Assembly: GCF_030436345.1 (NCBI RefSeq)
Contig: NZ_CP124038.1
Coordinates: forward strand, 372,001-436,000
DNA length: 64,000 bases
DNA from: [Borrelia] tanukii
GTDB taxonomy: Bacteria; Spirochaetota; Spirochaetia; Borreliales; Borreliaceae
Direction: 5' to 3'
Shown: positions 8,617 to 18,634 of the stretch, piece by piece
Numbering within the stretch: the first letter of the stretch is position 1
How the letters are laid out: each line of letters starts with the position of its first letter
Translations under genes and position numbers: made by a program
The notes under the pieces: generated by a model
Told to the model about the DNA's origin: nothing
What the model saw: the letters and a program-made list of their open reading frames with translations, nothing else
Database searches by the model: none

Positions 8617-10089
8617 CTATTCATTTATTCTTAAAAATTCCTGTGCCAATTTTATTCTTTCAAAAACTTTAGACTTACCTAGTAATTTTAAAGAATCAAA
8701 AAGCGGCGGAGAGACTTTGCTGCCAAGCACTGCAATTCTAATAGGAAGAAGAATTTCTCCCAATTTAAAACCATTGCTCTCAGCAAAATCATAAAAAATT
8801 TTATCATTTTCCTCTGATGATCTTTTTTCAAATCCTTCTAAAATAGGCTTTATTAACTCTAAAATAGAACAAACCTCTTTAGCTGTTTTTTTTCTACTTA
8901 AAAACTCATCTAAATTCCAAGATTTAATGTCCTCATAAAAAAATTTGGTCATATTTAAAGCATCGCTTAGCTTTTTAATTCTACTCTTTATAAGAGGAAC
9001 TAATAATTTTAATTTTTGATTCTCCTCAAAAGTACTAACCTTGGAAACATACCCTTTTTTTTGGAAAAAAGGGAGTAAAAGATTAAATAGATCTTCATCT
9101 TTTTTTTCTCTAATATAGTAGCTATTGAAAAAATCTAACTTATGATAATCAAAAATTGCAGGAGATTTATTGATCTTCTCAATTGAAAAAAATCGCTCAA
9201 GGTCATTTTTTGAAAAAAATTCTCTCTTATCATCATAAGACCAACCAAGTAAAGTAACATAATTAATAATAGCCTCTGGAAGATACCCATCTTCAATAAA
9301 CTGCCTTAAAGCTGTTGATCCATGTCTTTTGCTTAATTTTTGACCATCATTTCCCATAACCATTGGGAGATGGCAATAAATAGGCGGCTTCCATTTAAAA
9401 GCCTTATAAAGAAGCGCGTGCAATGGACCTGAAGAAACCCATTCTTGAGCCCTTAATACATGGGTAATTTTCATTAAATAATCATCAACAACATTCGCAA
9501 GATGGTAGGTTGGCAGTCCATCTGACTTAAGAATGATAGGATCAGGACTAATGTCTTTATTCGACCATGTAATCTTTCCAAGCAAAATATCATCAAAGCT
9601 AGTATCTCCTTCTAAAGGAATTTTAAATCTGACAACAGGCTTGATTTTTTTAATTAGTGCATTCTCAACTTCATCATCACTTAAATTTCTACAATGCCTA
9701 TCATATCCAGGTGGCATCTTATTAATATTTTGAATTTTTTTAATCCTTTCTAACCTTTCAGAACTACAATAACAATAATAAGCATGCCCGGATTCAATCA
9801 AATATTTAGCATATTGCTTATATATTGCACTTCTTTGCGACTGAACATAAGGTGCATAATCGCCCCCTACAATAGGACCTTCGTCAAAAGAAATACCAAG
9901 CCATTTAAGACTTGAATAAAGATCATTTTCTGCTTCTGGAAAATATCTGCTCTGATCTGTATCTTCAATCCTAAGTAAAAATTTACCCCCACAAGACTTT
10001 GCAAAAAAATAATTAAACAAAGCTGTTCTAATCCCACCAATATGTTGCAAACCCGTTGGAGAAGGCGCATAACGAACTCTTATACTCAA
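8617..10089 (-). CDS. gltX: Glutamyl-tRNA synthetase
   Basis: 490 residues, normal bacterial GluRS length. Class I motif [20 protein letters not shown] at the N-terminus and KLSKRHG near residue 245; the C-terminal half is the helical anticodon-binding region. Borrelia has no glutaminyl-tRNA synthetase as far as I know, so this enzyme is expected to be non-discriminating and to load tRNA-Gln with Glu for conversion by GatCAB; the sequence alone does not prove this. It lies between a membrane protein gene (12 bases) and glyS (17 bases) in one minus-strand operon. Confidence 0.96.
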   Translation of the reverse strand: MSIRVRYAPSPTGLQHIGGIRTALFNYFFAKSCGGKFLLRIEDTDQSRYFPEAENDLYSSLKWLGISFDEGPIVGGDYAPYVQSQRSAIYKQYAKYLIESGHAYYCYCSSERLERIKKIQNINKMPPGYDRHCRNLSDDEVENALIKKIKPVVRFKIPLEGDTSFDDILLGKITWSNKDISPDPIILKSDGLPTYHLANVVDDYLMKITHVLRAQEWVSSGPLHALLYKAFKWKPPIYCHLPMVMGNDGQKLSKRHGSTALRQFIEDGYLPEAIINYVTLLGWSYDDKREFFSKNDLERFFSIEKINKSPAIFDYHKLDFFNSYYIREKKDEDLFNLLLPFFQKKGYVSKVSTFEENQKLKLLVPLIKSRIKKLSDALNMTKFFYEDIKSWNLDEFLSRKKTAKEVCSILELIKPILEGFEKRSSEENDKIFYDFAESNGFKLGEILLPIRIAVLGSKVSPPLFDSLKLLGKSKVFERIKLAQEFLRINE

Positions 10090-10101
10090 AAAACAACTCC
10101 T

Positions 10102-10869
10102 TCAATAAAAAACATCTTTTTTAGAAAAATCATAAATATAATAAAAAACAACAAAAAACAAATTCGAACCAAGTAGTCTTGTATGCTTAGAATCTATCCT
10201 ATTTTTAAATTTATAATATCGATTTCTAATCTCAATTTTCTTGATTTCAAGCAAATCAAAAGATATTTTTGATTTTCGCAATAAATAATAAAAATAAATA
10301 GTAAAAATATCATTTTTTAAAAAAAACTTATCTAAAAAATTTACTAACTCTTTTAGCTTTAAATGCTCTTCAAATGACAACATACTAAGAGCTTCGCAAT
10401 ATTTTACCCACTTGTTTCTACTGAACTTATAATTTAAAATCAAGCTAGAAGCCTTCTCCTTCTCTCTAAAACTAATAAGAACGGAATAAAGCTCTATTAT
10501 TGTCTTATGTCTTAATCTATTGTCTTTTAAATAAAAATAAAGCTCATCAAGACTTTTTTTATCTTGTTTTATTAAAATAAACCTAAGAAGAATAGATATT
10601 TCAAAAACACTTTTAAGCTTCTTACGAACCATTTTAAGCTTTAAAAAAGTAAATGTATCTTCCATCCCATTTAAAATAAAATACAATCTTGAAGAAAAAT
10701 ATTGGGAATAAATAACATTAAAAACAATCACTAGTAAAAAATAAATTACAATAAATTGGTAATTAAACAAAATAAAGTTTAATTCCATTTGAAATCTTAA
10801 AATTGTCAGAAAATAAACAAATAATCCAAGAAATATAATATTAAAGCCTAAGCGTATTTTTTCTACCAT
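10102..10869 (-). CDS. Uncharacterised membrane protein
   Basis: 255 residues; I do not recognise a family. The first 65 residues contain two hydrophobic segments (about 8-27 and 30-55), suggesting a hairpin anchor. The remainder is very rich in Lys, Leu, Phe and Tyr, helical in character and probably cytoplasmic. A short hydrophobic stretch (LGSNLFFVVFYYIYDF) lies near the C-terminus. It is the first gene of the gltX-glyS-tyrS-clpA-gpsA run, 12 bases upstream of gltX, and divergent from the HD-GYP gene. It occupies the position of B31 BB0373 (from memory, hypothetical). Coding is supported by length and operon spacing. Confidence 0.8.
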   Translation of the reverse strand: MVEKIRLGFNIIFLGLFVYFLTILRFQMELNFILFNYQFIVIYFLLVIVFNVIYSQYFSSRLYFILNGMEDTFTFLKLKMVRKKLKSVFEISILLRFILIKQDKKSLDELYFYLKDNRLRHKTIIELYSVLISFREKEKASSLILNYKFSRNKWVKYCEALSMLSFEEHLKLKELVNFLDKFFLKNDIFTIYFYYLLRKSKISFDLLEIKKIEIRNRYYKFKNRIDSKHTRLLGSNLFFVVFYYIYDFSKKDVFY

Positions 10870-10995
10870 AAAAATCTCTTTAAAAGAAAGCTTAATTCAA
10901 AAATTGAGATATAATAAGTATATTATACTAATAGATAGACAATTAATAAATAATATGATATACATGGTTATTAGAGCTTAATTCCAAGGAAATAA

Positions 10996-12135
10996 ATGCA
11001 AAATCTAGAAAGCATTATCAAAAATATAAAAAATTCATCATATTTAATAGACAAGGAATTTTTAGTTTGGCCTGAGAATGCATTTATTGGAGACAAAAAC
11101 ATTGAGCTTATTGAAAAATGGAACCTAAAATCATACATTAAAGAGAGAACAAATTTTTTCAGTGATGATTCTGTTAAAAAAGAATATGAAGAAATACACA
11201 AAAAATTCGACGAAGAGGCTATTTCTAGTTATCATGTAATAATAAGCAACTTGGAAGAAATTTATGAAAATTTCAAAAGAAATAAAAAAATATATTATCA
11301 AGATATTATACCTACTGTAAAAAAAGTAATAGAATTTTATAAGAAACAGAAAAAAATTTTTATCAAATATTTTAGAATTCCTAAGCTTTCTGCAAACTAT
11401 CATATTATTCATTCAGTAAATACAGCTATCTTAACAGTAGCCCTTGGTAATGAAATGGGACTAAATAACTACAAAACAGTAGAACTTTGTAGTACTGCTC
11501 TTTTACATAAAATAGGATTTCTATTTATCCCATCAAAAATCAGCGAAAAAAAAGAAAAATTAACTGACGAAGAACTAGACATAATAAAAAAATATCCCAT
11601 AATCAGCTATAAAGTAGCTTCAACGAGCAATTTGTCACGATCAATATGTTTAACGCTTTTAACACACAAGGAAAATCTAGACGGAACAGGTTATCCTAAA
11701 GGACTGACAAGTGAAAACATTAGCATAGAATCAAATATAATAGGAGCTGCTAGCGCCTATTCTGCTATCATTTTAGATAAGGCATACAAAAAATCTTTTA
11801 ATTCTGGGGCATCTATTATTGAATTAATTAAAGATGCTGACAAAAAATTTGACAAGAGAGTTTTAAAGTTAATAATCAATGCAATATCTTCTTGCCCTTT
11901 AGACTTTATTGTAGAGCTTAATGACAATTCTATAGCCAAAATAGTAGATATAGATGATTCTAACCCAAATCTCCCATACATAAACTACATAATAAAAAAT
12001 GGAAAAGTTGTAGACAAAAATGAGCAATCTAACGTTCAGTCTATACCAAACACAAACACAGGAATAAAAAAAATACTCAATCAAAATGAAATAGAATTAA
12101 TTAAAAATAAACATTCTTTAACAGATATTATATAA
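10996..12135 (+). CDS. pdeB: HD-GYP domain protein (PdeB-type) with degenerate metal-binding residues
   Basis: 379 residues. The N-terminal 120 residues have no recognisable domain; residues 125-310 match HD-GYP c-di-GMP phosphodiesterases. The DGTGYPKGL element (229-237) is intact. Several residues that normally bind the metals are changed: HD is His171-Lys172, the His of KHPxIGY is Tyr200, HHE reads His224-Lys225-Glu226, and the Asp of ADVFDA is Ser253 (AASAYSA). From memory this is BB0374, reported as the c-di-GMP phosphodiesterase PdeB affecting motility, so either activity uses another site or a compensating mechanism exists. ATG is preceded by AAGGA. The pfs gene follows after 23 bases, making this the probable first gene of the pfs-metK-luxS operon. 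Confidence 0.85.
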   Translation: MQNLESIIKNIKNSSYLIDKEFLVWPENAFIGDKNIELIEKWNLKSYIKERTNFFSDDSVKKEYEEIHKKFDEEAISSYHVIISNLEEIYENFKRNKKIYYQDIIPTVKKVIEFYKKQKKIFIKYFRIPKLSANYHIIHSVNTAILTVALGNEMGLNNYKTVELCSTALLHKIGFLFIPSKISEKKEKLTDEELDIIKKYPIISYKVASTSNLSRSICLTLLTHKENLDGTGYPKGLTSENISIESNIIGAASAYSAIILDKAYKKSFNSGASIIELIKDADKKFDKRVLKLIINAISSCPLDFIVELNDNSIAKIVDIDDSNPNLPYINYIIKNGKVVDKNEQSNVQSIPNTNTGIKKILNQNEIELIKNKHSLTDII

Positions 12136-12158
12136 GAACACATTAAAGGAGAAAAAGT

Positions 12159-12872
12159 ATGATTTTAATCATATCAGCTATGCAAGAAGAATCAGAAGAA
12201 ATAAATAAAATGATTGATGACAAAGAAGAAATTATATTAAACGGCTACTTGGAAAATAACAAAAATTATAAAGGAAAAATTTTGGGAAAAGATGTAATAT
12301 CTTTAACTACAGGAATTGGAAAGGTTAACGCAGCAACTTGGAGCAATCAAATTATATCTAGATACAAGATCACGCATATAATAAACTCTGGAAGTTCTGG
12401 TGGAATAAAAGAAAACTCTAATCTTAAAATCTCAGATATCATAGTATCCTCAGAAACAGCATACTATGACTTTGACTTAACCAAATTTGGGCACAAAATA
12501 GGACAAGTCCCTAATTTACCACAAAAGTTTAAAGCGGATGAAGAACTATTAAAAAAAATAGTCCATATTATTGACAACAAGCTTTTAAACATTGATATCC
12601 ATATTGGTTTAATACTAACAGGAGATCAATTTGTTGACAATGAAAAAAATCTTGAGACAATTAAAAAAAATTTCACAGATGCTTTAGCTGTAGATATGGA
12701 AGGAGCTGCAATAGCTCAAGTGGCACATATGTTTAAAATACCATTCATAATAATTCGTTCAATTTCCGATTTACCAAACAACAAAGACAACCATGTAGAC
12801 TTTAATAAATTTTTAAAACAATCATCAATAAATTCGAGCAAAATGACAAAGGAACTTATTAGGCTAATATGA
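12159..12872 (+). CDS. pfs: Methylthioadenosine/S-adenosylhomocysteine nucleosidase
   Basis: 237 residues, MTAN length. It cleaves MTA and SAH to adenine plus the thio-ribose compound, supplying S-ribosylhomocysteine to LuxS. The N-terminus [15 protein letters not shown] contains the usual AM.EE element; [29 protein letters not shown] and [12 protein letters not shown] (catalytic Glu in MEGAA) and RSISDLPN (catalytic Asp) are all present. No signal peptide, so a cytosolic copy; Borrelia is known to carry additional exported MTANs. AAAGGAG precedes the ATG. The last codons overlap the metK start by ATGA. Confidence 0.95.
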   Translation: MILIISAMQEESEEINKMIDDKEEIILNGYLENNKNYKGKILGKDVISLTTGIGKVNAATWSNQIISRYKITHIINSGSSGGIKENSNLKISDIIVSSETAYYDFDLTKFGHKIGQVPNLPQKFKADEELLKKIVHIIDNKLLNIDIHIGLILTGDQFVDNEKNLETIKKNFTDALAVDMEGAAIAQVAHMFKIPFIIIRSISDLPNNKDNHVDFNKFLKQSSINSSKMTKELIRLI

Positions 12873-14047
12873 ATAAAATAATAGCAGCTAACCAAACTTT
12901 AACTTCTGAAGCTGTATCTGAGGGACATCCAGACAAAATTGCAGACCAAATCTCTGACGCCATCCTTGATGAAATACTAAAATTGGATAAGAATGCAAAA
13001 GTAGCTTGCGAAGTCATAATTGCACAAAATTTAGTAGTAATAGCAGGAGAAATAAATAGTCCTGTAAAAAAAACCATAGATATAAAAGAAATTGCTAAAA
13101 ACATCATTAAAGATATAGGCTATACAAATATTGATTATGGGCTTGATTACAAAACAATAACGGTAATAGACGCCATTGGCAATCAATCACGTGACATTGT
13201 AAACGCAATTGAAAAAAAAGGATCTAATACCCTTGGAGCAGGTGATCAGGGAATAATATTTGGATATGCTTGCGATGAAACAAAAAATTTTTTACCTGCT
13301 CCTTATGAACTCGCCAATTCAATTCTAAAAAAAGCCAGCAATCTTAGAAAATCAGGAGCAATAGAATGGTTAAGACCCGACTCAAAATCTCAAGTCACTA
13401 TGGAATACGATAAAAACAGAAACCCCGTGAAAATAAAAAATATTATAGTCTCTCACCAACACCATCCAAATATCTCCCAAAAACTAATACGACAAACAAT
13501 AATTGAAGAAATTATTAAACCCAACATTCAAGACAAGTCAATGATTGATGAAAATACTAATTATTGCATTAATCCTTCTGGAAATTTTGTAATTGGAGGA
13601 CCTACCGGAGACACGGGTCTTACAGGAAGAAAAATTATTGCCGATAGCTATGGAGGATTTGCAAGACACGGAGGAGGAGCATACAGCGGGAAAGACGCCA
13701 CAAAAGTAGACAGATCAGCTGCCTACATGGCAAGATATATCGCAAAAAATATGGTAGCAGCCGGAATTTCTAAAGAATTTGAACTACAACTTGCATATGC
13801 AATTGGAATTGAAAACCCAATATCTATTCAAATAACTGCAGGAATAAATGATCCCAAATATGCAAACAAAATATTAGATTTCATTGTCAATAACTTCGAT
13901 TTAACTCCCAATGGTATAATTGAAAAATTAAAACTAAAACAACCCATATATCTTAAAACTTGTACTTATGGACATTTTGGAAAAAATGAATTTGAATGGG
14001 AAAAATTAGATTTTGTAAAAAAAATACAAGCGGTACTAAAAAAATGA
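12869..14047 (+). CDS. metK: S-adenosylmethionine synthetase
   Basis: 392 residues, standard MetK length. It makes SAM from methionine and ATP. Signature elements: [20 protein letters not shown] at the N-terminus (ATP and metal ligands), [12 protein letters not shown] near residue 120, and [17 protein letters not shown] followed by [16 protein letters not shown] (P-loop-like phosphate-binding region). The start ATG overlaps the pfs stop (12869-12872) and its stop overlaps luxS (14044-14047), so the SAM-making, SAH-cleaving and SRH-cleaving enzymes are translationally coupled. Confidence 0.97.
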   Translation: MNKIIAANQTLTSEAVSEGHPDKIADQISDAILDEILKLDKNAKVACEVIIAQNLVVIAGEINSPVKKTIDIKEIAKNIIKDIGYTNIDYGLDYKTITVIDAIGNQSRDIVNAIEKKGSNTLGAGDQGIIFGYACDETKNFLPAPYELANSILKKASNLRKSGAIEWLRPDSKSQVTMEYDKNRNPVKIKNIIVSHQHHPNISQKLIRQTIIEEIIKPNIQDKSMIDENTNYCINPSGNFVIGGPTGDTGLTGRKIIADSYGGFARHGGGAYSGKDATKVDRSAAYMARYIAKNMVAAGISKEFELQLAYAIGIENPISIQITAGINDPKYANKILDFIVNNFDLTPNGIIEKLKLKQPIYLKTCTYGHFGKNEFEWEKLDFVKKIQAVLKK

Positions 14048-14517
14048 AAAAAATAGCAAGCTTTACAATAGACCATACAAAATTAAACCCTGGAATATAT
14101 GTCTCAAGAAAAGACACCTTTGAAAATGTAATATTTACTACAATAGACATTAGAATCAAAGCTCCCAACATCGAACCAATAATTGAAAACGCAGCAATAC
14201 ACACAATAGAGCACATAGGAGCTACTTTACTTAGAAATAATGAAGTTTGGGCCGAAAAAATAGTATATTTTGGTCCCATGGGATGCAGAACTGGTTTTTA
14301 CTTAATAATTTTTGGAAACTATGAAAGTAAAGATCTTATTGACTTAATATCGTGGATTTTTTCCGAAATTGTAAATTTTTCAGAGCCTATTCCAGGCGCA
14401 AGCCATAAAGAATGCGGAAATTACAAAGAACATAACCTTGATATGGCTAAATATGAGGCCTCTAAATATTTGCAAATATTAAACAATATCAAAGAAGAAA
14501 ATTTAATATACCCCTAA
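14044..14517 (+). CDS. luxS: S-ribosylhomocysteine lyase (AI-2 synthase)
   Basis: 157 residues. I chose the ATG at 14044 rather than the upstream in-frame ATG at 13996, because [17 protein letters not shown] is the family N-terminus and this start overlaps the metK stop by ATGA. The metal ligands are HTIEH (His53, His57, with Glu56) and Cys124 in [11 protein letters not shown]; the catalytic Cys81 is in [11 protein letters not shown]. The enzyme splits S-ribosylhomocysteine into homocysteine and DPD, the precursor of AI-2. Placement with pfs and metK reflects detoxification of SAH; Borrelia is thought to lack full homocysteine recycling. Confidence 0.97.
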   Translation: MKKIASFTIDHTKLNPGIYVSRKDTFENVIFTTIDIRIKAPNIEPIIENAAIHTIEHIGATLLRNNEVWAEKIVYFGPMGCRTGFYLIIFGNYESKDLIDLISWIFSEIVNFSEPIPGASHKECGNYKEHNLDMAKYEASKYLQILNNIKEENLIYP

Positions 14518-14527
14518 CTAATAAAAT

Positions 14528-15190
14528 TTACAAAATAGAAAGTATCTCGCTGTCATTTTTTGTTGCTACGTCAAGTTGAAAAATAAAGCCTAGGGTTATT
14601 TTATGCATTTGATTTAAAAGTAAAAATTTATTATAAAAAATTGGAGAAATTGTATATTCCAAAAAAATAAAATCTATATTAATTCTAGCTCCAATGTCTA
14701 ATCCTAAAACAACATTATTCAGTAATGCCCAATCATTTGAACCTCTAAAACGAATTTTAGCATCAATATATGAAAATTTTAAACCTGTAAAAAACATTAA
14801 ACTAAACATTGGGGTATAAGGTAAAAAGAAATAATTGCCATACATTCTCATTGATATTGAAACATCTTTTATTATGAAATAATTTAGAGAGCGCTTCAAA
14901 TATGCTTGATTATCCAACATAAACATAATCTCTTTGGTGTAAGGAGTATAGCTTGGCAAAAATTTAATATCTAAATTAAATTCTCCACCGAATGCAAAAT
15001 TTTGAGAAACATTAACACCAAGTCCGCTGAAAAACTGATACCTAAGTCTTTCATAGAAGAATAAATCTTGAGTAAAATTATCAACACCAACCCCAATTCC
15101 ATTGTATATATTAAGATACCCAGGAATTCCTGAATAAATTCTTAATGCATTAAGCATAAAGACAAAAAAGAAAAAAAAATTTCTTCTCAT
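14528..15190 (-). CDS. Exported protein, putative outer-membrane beta-barrel
   Basis: 220 residues from the ATG at 15190, chosen over an in-frame ATG at 15211 because AAAGGA lies just before it. The N-terminus MRRNFFFFFVFMLNALRIYSG is a signal peptide. The mature protein alternates hydrophobic and polar residues with many aromatics and Gly turns (YNGIGVGVDNF, FFSGLGVNVSQNFAFGGEFNLDI, VVLGLDIGARINIDFIFLEY), typical of a small barrel. I do not recognise the family. It converges on luxS with 10 bases between stops and no clear terminator, and lies downstream of the HIT gene on the same strand (28 bases). Confidence 0.75.
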   Translation of the reverse strand: MRRNFFFFFVFMLNALRIYSGIPGYLNIYNGIGVGVDNFTQDLFFYERLRYQFFSGLGVNVSQNFAFGGEFNLDIKFLPSYTPYTKEIMFMLDNQAYLKRSLNYFIIKDVSISMRMYGNYFFLPYTPMFSLMFFTGLKFSYIDAKIRFRGSNDWALLNNVVLGLDIGARINIDFIFLEYTISPIFYNKFLLLNQMHKITLGFIFQLDVATKNDSEILSIL

Positions 15191-15218
15191 AAAGAATCCT
15201 TTTGGGGGCAAAATAAAT

Positions 15219-15638
15219 TTAAATATTCATACTTATTTTCATAGACAATTCTTTAAATTTTTCAACCTCAAGATCAAGTTTATTACCTCTCTTAAAACCA
15301 AAACCATCATTTTTAAATCTTGGAATCACATGGAAATGGGTATGAAAAACCTCTTGCCCCGCACCAGCTCCCAAAGAAGAATAAATATTTATTCCACTAC
15401 AAATGCTTGAATTTATTTTCTTTAAAGCATTCGAAATTTTTTTACACACTCTTAAAATTCTCTCGTTAAATTTATCATCCATATTCAATAAATCTTCACT
15501 ATGTTCTTTAGGAATAACAAGAGTATGTCCAACAGTTAAAGGATTAATATCCAAAAACGCTAAAACCAAATCGTCCTCATAAACTTTATAACTAGAAAGC
15601 TCTTTGTTTACTATTTTACAAAAAATGCAATTATACAT
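15219..15638 (-). CDS. HIT-family nucleotide-binding hydrolase
   Basis: 139 residues from the ATG at 15638; AGGA lies upstream of it, and MYNCIFCKIVNKELSS is the usual HIT start, so the longer frame from 15668 is not preferred. CIFCKI gives the N-terminal zinc-associated cysteines, PLTVGHTLVIPKEH is conserved, and HTHFHVIPR is the histidine triad. Members hydrolyse AMP-N or AMP-O linked substrates such as aminoacyl-adenylates. The true substrate cannot be read from sequence. The gene is 50 bases after mgtE on the same strand. Confidence 0.93.
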   Translation of the reverse strand: MYNCIFCKIVNKELSSYKVYEDDLVLAFLDINPLTVGHTLVIPKEHSEDLLNMDDKFNERILRVCKKISNALKKINSSICSGINIYSSLGAGAGQEVFHTHFHVIPRFKNDGFGFKRGNKLDLEVEKFKELSMKISMNI

Positions 15639-15688
15639 TAAAAATGTCCTATTATAAAAAAATAACAATTAACATATTTAAATGAAAT

Positions 15689-17053
15689 TTAAACAGCATA
15701 ACTAACTAAAACCCATTTTGCTATATTGAAATAAGCTATCAAAGTAATAGCATCTGCAATAGTAGTGATTAAAGGCCCTGCCATAAGTGCTGGATCTAAC
15801 TTGAAAATTTTAGCAACAATGGGCAAAAGACCTCCCAATATCTTTGCTACTGTCAAGCTTACCATTAAGCAAGATGAAACTACAAACGCTATTTTCAGCT
15901 TATCAGCATGCTGTGGAGCTACAAAAAATACAATTCTTAAAAAATTAACACTAGCAAGAATTACCCCCACTAGAATACTAACACATATTTCCTTTAAAAA
16001 AACCTTAAAAAAATCTTTTACCTTAATAGTACCAAGAGCAAGCTCACGAATTATTAACGCAGATGCCTGAGAACCAGCATTACCCGAAGTATCCATTAAA
16101 AGGGGAATAAAACTGGCCAAAACCACTAAAGACAACATTAAATTTTGATAATTTGAAATGATTGTAGCTGTAAAAGTAGAAGATACCATAAGAACTAAAA
16201 GCCAAATTATCCTATTTTTTGTCATAACCAAAATAGAAGTATCAAGATAAGAGGTGTCTAAAGGTTTAACAGCCGCAATCATTTGAAAATCTTCGGTATT
16301 TACAGATTGAATAACTTCTAAAATATCATCGATAATAATAACACCTATCATTCTCCCTTCGTTATCAACAACAGGAACACTGGTAATATCATATTTTTGA
16401 AAAAGAAGTGCAACATCCTCTTTTTCATCATTGACTCCCACAATATAAAAACCACTATTTCTCATTATTGATGACAGAATGACATCATCTTTGGCTAATA
16501 TTAAATCTTCAATTTTTATCACTCCTTTTAAATGCTTTTCATCATCTGTAATATAATAAGTATAAATATCTTCTTTGGTTCTAGCTACCCTTCTAATATA
16601 GTCAAGAGCCTCACCAACAGTGAAATCTTCTTTAAGTTCAACATGCTCAATTGTTACAATTGATCCTGCAGAATCATCACTGTAAGACAAAAATTTATTA
16701 ATAATTTCTCTATTCTCTTCTGTAGAACTTGCTAAAAATCTCTGAACAACATTTGCAGGAACCTCTTCTAAAAGATCAATAACGTCATCAAGATTCAGCT
16801 CATCGATCATTTCACTTATTTCTTTATTTGTAAAAGAATTTGCTAATTTATTTTTTGTAGATTGGTCAAAATTAGAAAAAGTTTCAACTGCTATTTTTTT
16901 GGGTAAAAATCTGTAGAGTAAAATCAGCTCAGATCCATTAAGTCTTTTAAGAGCCTCAGCAATGTCAAAAGAATCGTGCTTTAAAAATTTTTCTTTAATT
17001 TTAGAGTAACTCTTCTCTTTAAGAAAAATTCTCAATTCATCAATATCTATCAT
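15689..17053 (-). CDS. mgtE: MgtE magnesium transporter
   Basis: 454 residues, MgtE length. Residues 1-130 form the acidic N domain (repeated LL.E.P...V..L), 130-255 hold two CBS domains (including DIYTYYITDDE..LKGVI and YDITSVPVVDNEGRMIGVI), and from about 275 to the end there are five hydrophobic helices. These carry SFIPLLMDTSGNAGSQASALIIR and KLDPALMAGPLITTIAD, the pore-lining conserved segments. It forms a Mg2+-gated inner-membrane channel in which the N and CBS domains sense cytosolic Mg2+. A GGAGGC ribosome site precedes the ATG. It follows the trehalase-like gene by 53 bases. Confidence 0.96.
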   Translation of the reverse strand: MIDIDELRIFLKEKSYSKIKEKFLKHDSFDIAEALKRLNGSELILLYRFLPKKIAVETFSNFDQSTKNKLANSFTNKEISEMIDELNLDDVIDLLEEVPANVVQRFLASSTEENREIINKFLSYSDDSAGSIVTIEHVELKEDFTVGEALDYIRRVARTKEDIYTYYITDDEKHLKGVIKIEDLILAKDDVILSSIMRNSGFYIVGVNDEKEDVALLFQKYDITSVPVVDNEGRMIGVIIIDDILEVIQSVNTEDFQMIAAVKPLDTSYLDTSILVMTKNRIIWLLVLMVSSTFTATIISNYQNLMLSLVVLASFIPLLMDTSGNAGSQASALIIRELALGTIKVKDFFKVFLKEICVSILVGVILASVNFLRIVFFVAPQHADKLKIAFVVSSCLMVSLTVAKILGGLLPIVAKIFKLDPALMAGPLITTIADAITLIAYFNIAKWVLVSYAV

Positions 17054-17106
17054 TAAAAGGCCTCCAAAAATTTAAATTTTACAAGACATTTAATGAATCC
17101 AATTCA

Positions 17107-18531
17107 TCAAAGCTTATCCAACAACATAGAACATCTTCCCGAAGGGATAGGAAGGGTTTTTTCTTTTTTATTTAATATATTTATTGTAAAATAATAAAGC
17201 TTTTCGGATTCCATTTTTATTTCCCAACCTCTTTTCCCTTTATTACAAATTATTGTGGTTTGATTCTTCTTAAGAGATAAGCTTTCTATCCCCATAATCT
17301 CAAGAGTGGGTATATTCCAATATACAGTTTTATCGGGCAAACTAATTGTAAGCCCAATAATATTTTCTATCATCAAACTAATGCTAAAAAGAGCAAGATA
17401 GCAAATAATATTTTTCTCAGTATAAGTTTTTTTATTAGAATCAAAATATGCAGGCCCTTCTTGCATAGGCTTATAAGCTTCCCAAATGTGTCCTTGAATT
17501 TTATTAAAAGGCATTAAAGTGTCTAATATATAATATAAATGCCTTATAGTAAATTCTCTTGCAATATTTGCACGACCACAATATTCAAGACCTTTGATCA
17601 CAAAAAAATTCATATAAGTATAAACTGAGCCATAGTATCCATTGCCATCCTCACTAAAACCCGGCTCACTAACAGAAAGAGTTGGAAAAGGATTTGGAGT
17701 CCCAAAATGCTTAGTACTTTTTAAATAAAAAATCATTCTCTCTATTCTGTCCTCACTGGGAATCTCGGAAAGCATTGGAAAAAACCCGACTATTGTCTTA
17801 ATTTCTAGAATATTTTCATTAACATCAAGATCATAATAAAATCCATCTTTTTCACTCCACATTAAAGAATTAATTTTGACCTTAAGAGAAAAAAATCGTT
17901 TTTTGTATTCAAGTGATAAATTTTTATCATTTAAAATGTCTGCTAATTTAGAAATACAATATGCACTATGAAGTTGCAATGAATTAAAATCTACAGGATA
18001 GTGTGCATTTACCCTTGGAGAGTTTTTATAAAAAATTTTATTTACGTCAATTGAATAAAGACCATTTTCCTTTAAAAATTTGCTCTCTATCCACTTATAA
18101 TACTTATCAAGAATTGGCAAAACTTCAGAAATTCTCTTTTTATTTCCTGTTTTATGATACAAATTATATTCAGCCCATGCAAAAATAGGAAATCCAATAT
18201 TCTCTTCATTCTCATCCAAATCAATAATAGCATTGTTATTGTCATATCTAGCTCTGATTGCACCAGATTCTTCCTGCAGCTGATAAAATTTATCAATCGC
18301 AGATGTAGATGAATATTCCCCATTGCTATAGACAAGAAAAAAGCTTGACATACAAGCTTGCATTTGATCTATATAATTGCAATTCTCCGAATAATAATTT
18401 TTATCTTTTTTGCCCTTATCAGCAATTTTTTGTAAAACAACCTTGTCTTGAATCCAAGATAAACTTTTGTTATAAATATCAATAAAATCCTGATCATAAT
18501 AGTAAATCTTGGGAAACATTTTTTTATTCAA
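17107..18531 (-). CDS. treA: Trehalase-like glycoside hydrolase, (alpha/alpha)6 barrel
   Basis: 474 residues. TTG at 18531 is the likely start: GGGGA is 8 bases upstream, while the ATG four codons later would be too far. Trehalase/GH63-like features: MWSEKDGFYYDLD, VGFFPMLSEIPS, FGTPNPFPTLSVSEPGFSEDGNGYYGSVYTYMNFFVIKGL and IWEAYKPMQEGPAYFDSNKKTYT, with helix-rich character throughout. B31's counterpart is annotated trehalase, which I follow; another alpha-glucosidic substrate is possible. No signal peptide, so cytosolic. A cytosolic trehalase would fit use of tick trehalose (inference). The C-terminal 90 residues look like a beta-domain. Confidence 0.78.
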   Translation of the reverse strand: MNKKMFPKIYYYDQDFIDIYNKSLSWIQDKVVLQKIADKGKKDKNYYSENCNYIDQMQACMSSFFLVYSNGEYSSTSAIDKFYQLQEESGAIRARYDNNNAIIDLDENEENIGFPIFAWAEYNLYHKTGNKKRISEVLPILDKYYKWIESKFLKENGLYSIDVNKIFYKNSPRVNAHYPVDFNSLQLHSAYCISKLADILNDKNLSLEYKKRFFSLKVKINSLMWSEKDGFYYDLDVNENILEIKTIVGFFPMLSEIPSEDRIERMIFYLKSTKHFGTPNPFPTLSVSEPGFSEDGNGYYGSVYTYMNFFVIKGLEYCGRANIAREFTIRHLYYILDTLMPFNKIQGHIWEAYKPMQEGPAYFDSNKKTYTEKNIICYLALFSISLMIENIIGLTISLPDKTVYWNIPTLEIMGIESLSLKKNQTTIICNKGKRGWEIKMESEKLYYFTINILNKKEKTLPIPSGRCSMLLDKL

Positions 18532-18617
18532 TGCTAAATCCCCTAAACAATAGAAACTTACTTCTACTTATTATAACACAATAAATATAACATAATTAAA
18601 AACTAGAAAATTAAAAT

Positions 18618-18633
18618 CTTTTTATTTAAAAAG
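18618..18633 (-). terminator. Weak AT hairpin after bmpB
   Basis: Arms CTTTTTA and TAAAAAG flank a 2-base loop directly after the bmpB stop codon (minus strand). There is no GC core, so this may be a coincidental AT palindrome. Confidence 0.28.
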
Positions 18634-18634
18634 C

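Noticed and set aside
10917-10929. AGTATATTATACT palindrome between the divergent genes at 10869 and 10996
   Set aside because: Only A/T-rich 6-bp arms; no promoter with good spacing could be fitted, so chance is the simplest explanation.
13996-14043. N-terminal extension of luxS
   Set aside because: The added 16 residues lie within metK in another frame; the family start and ATGA overlap support 14044.
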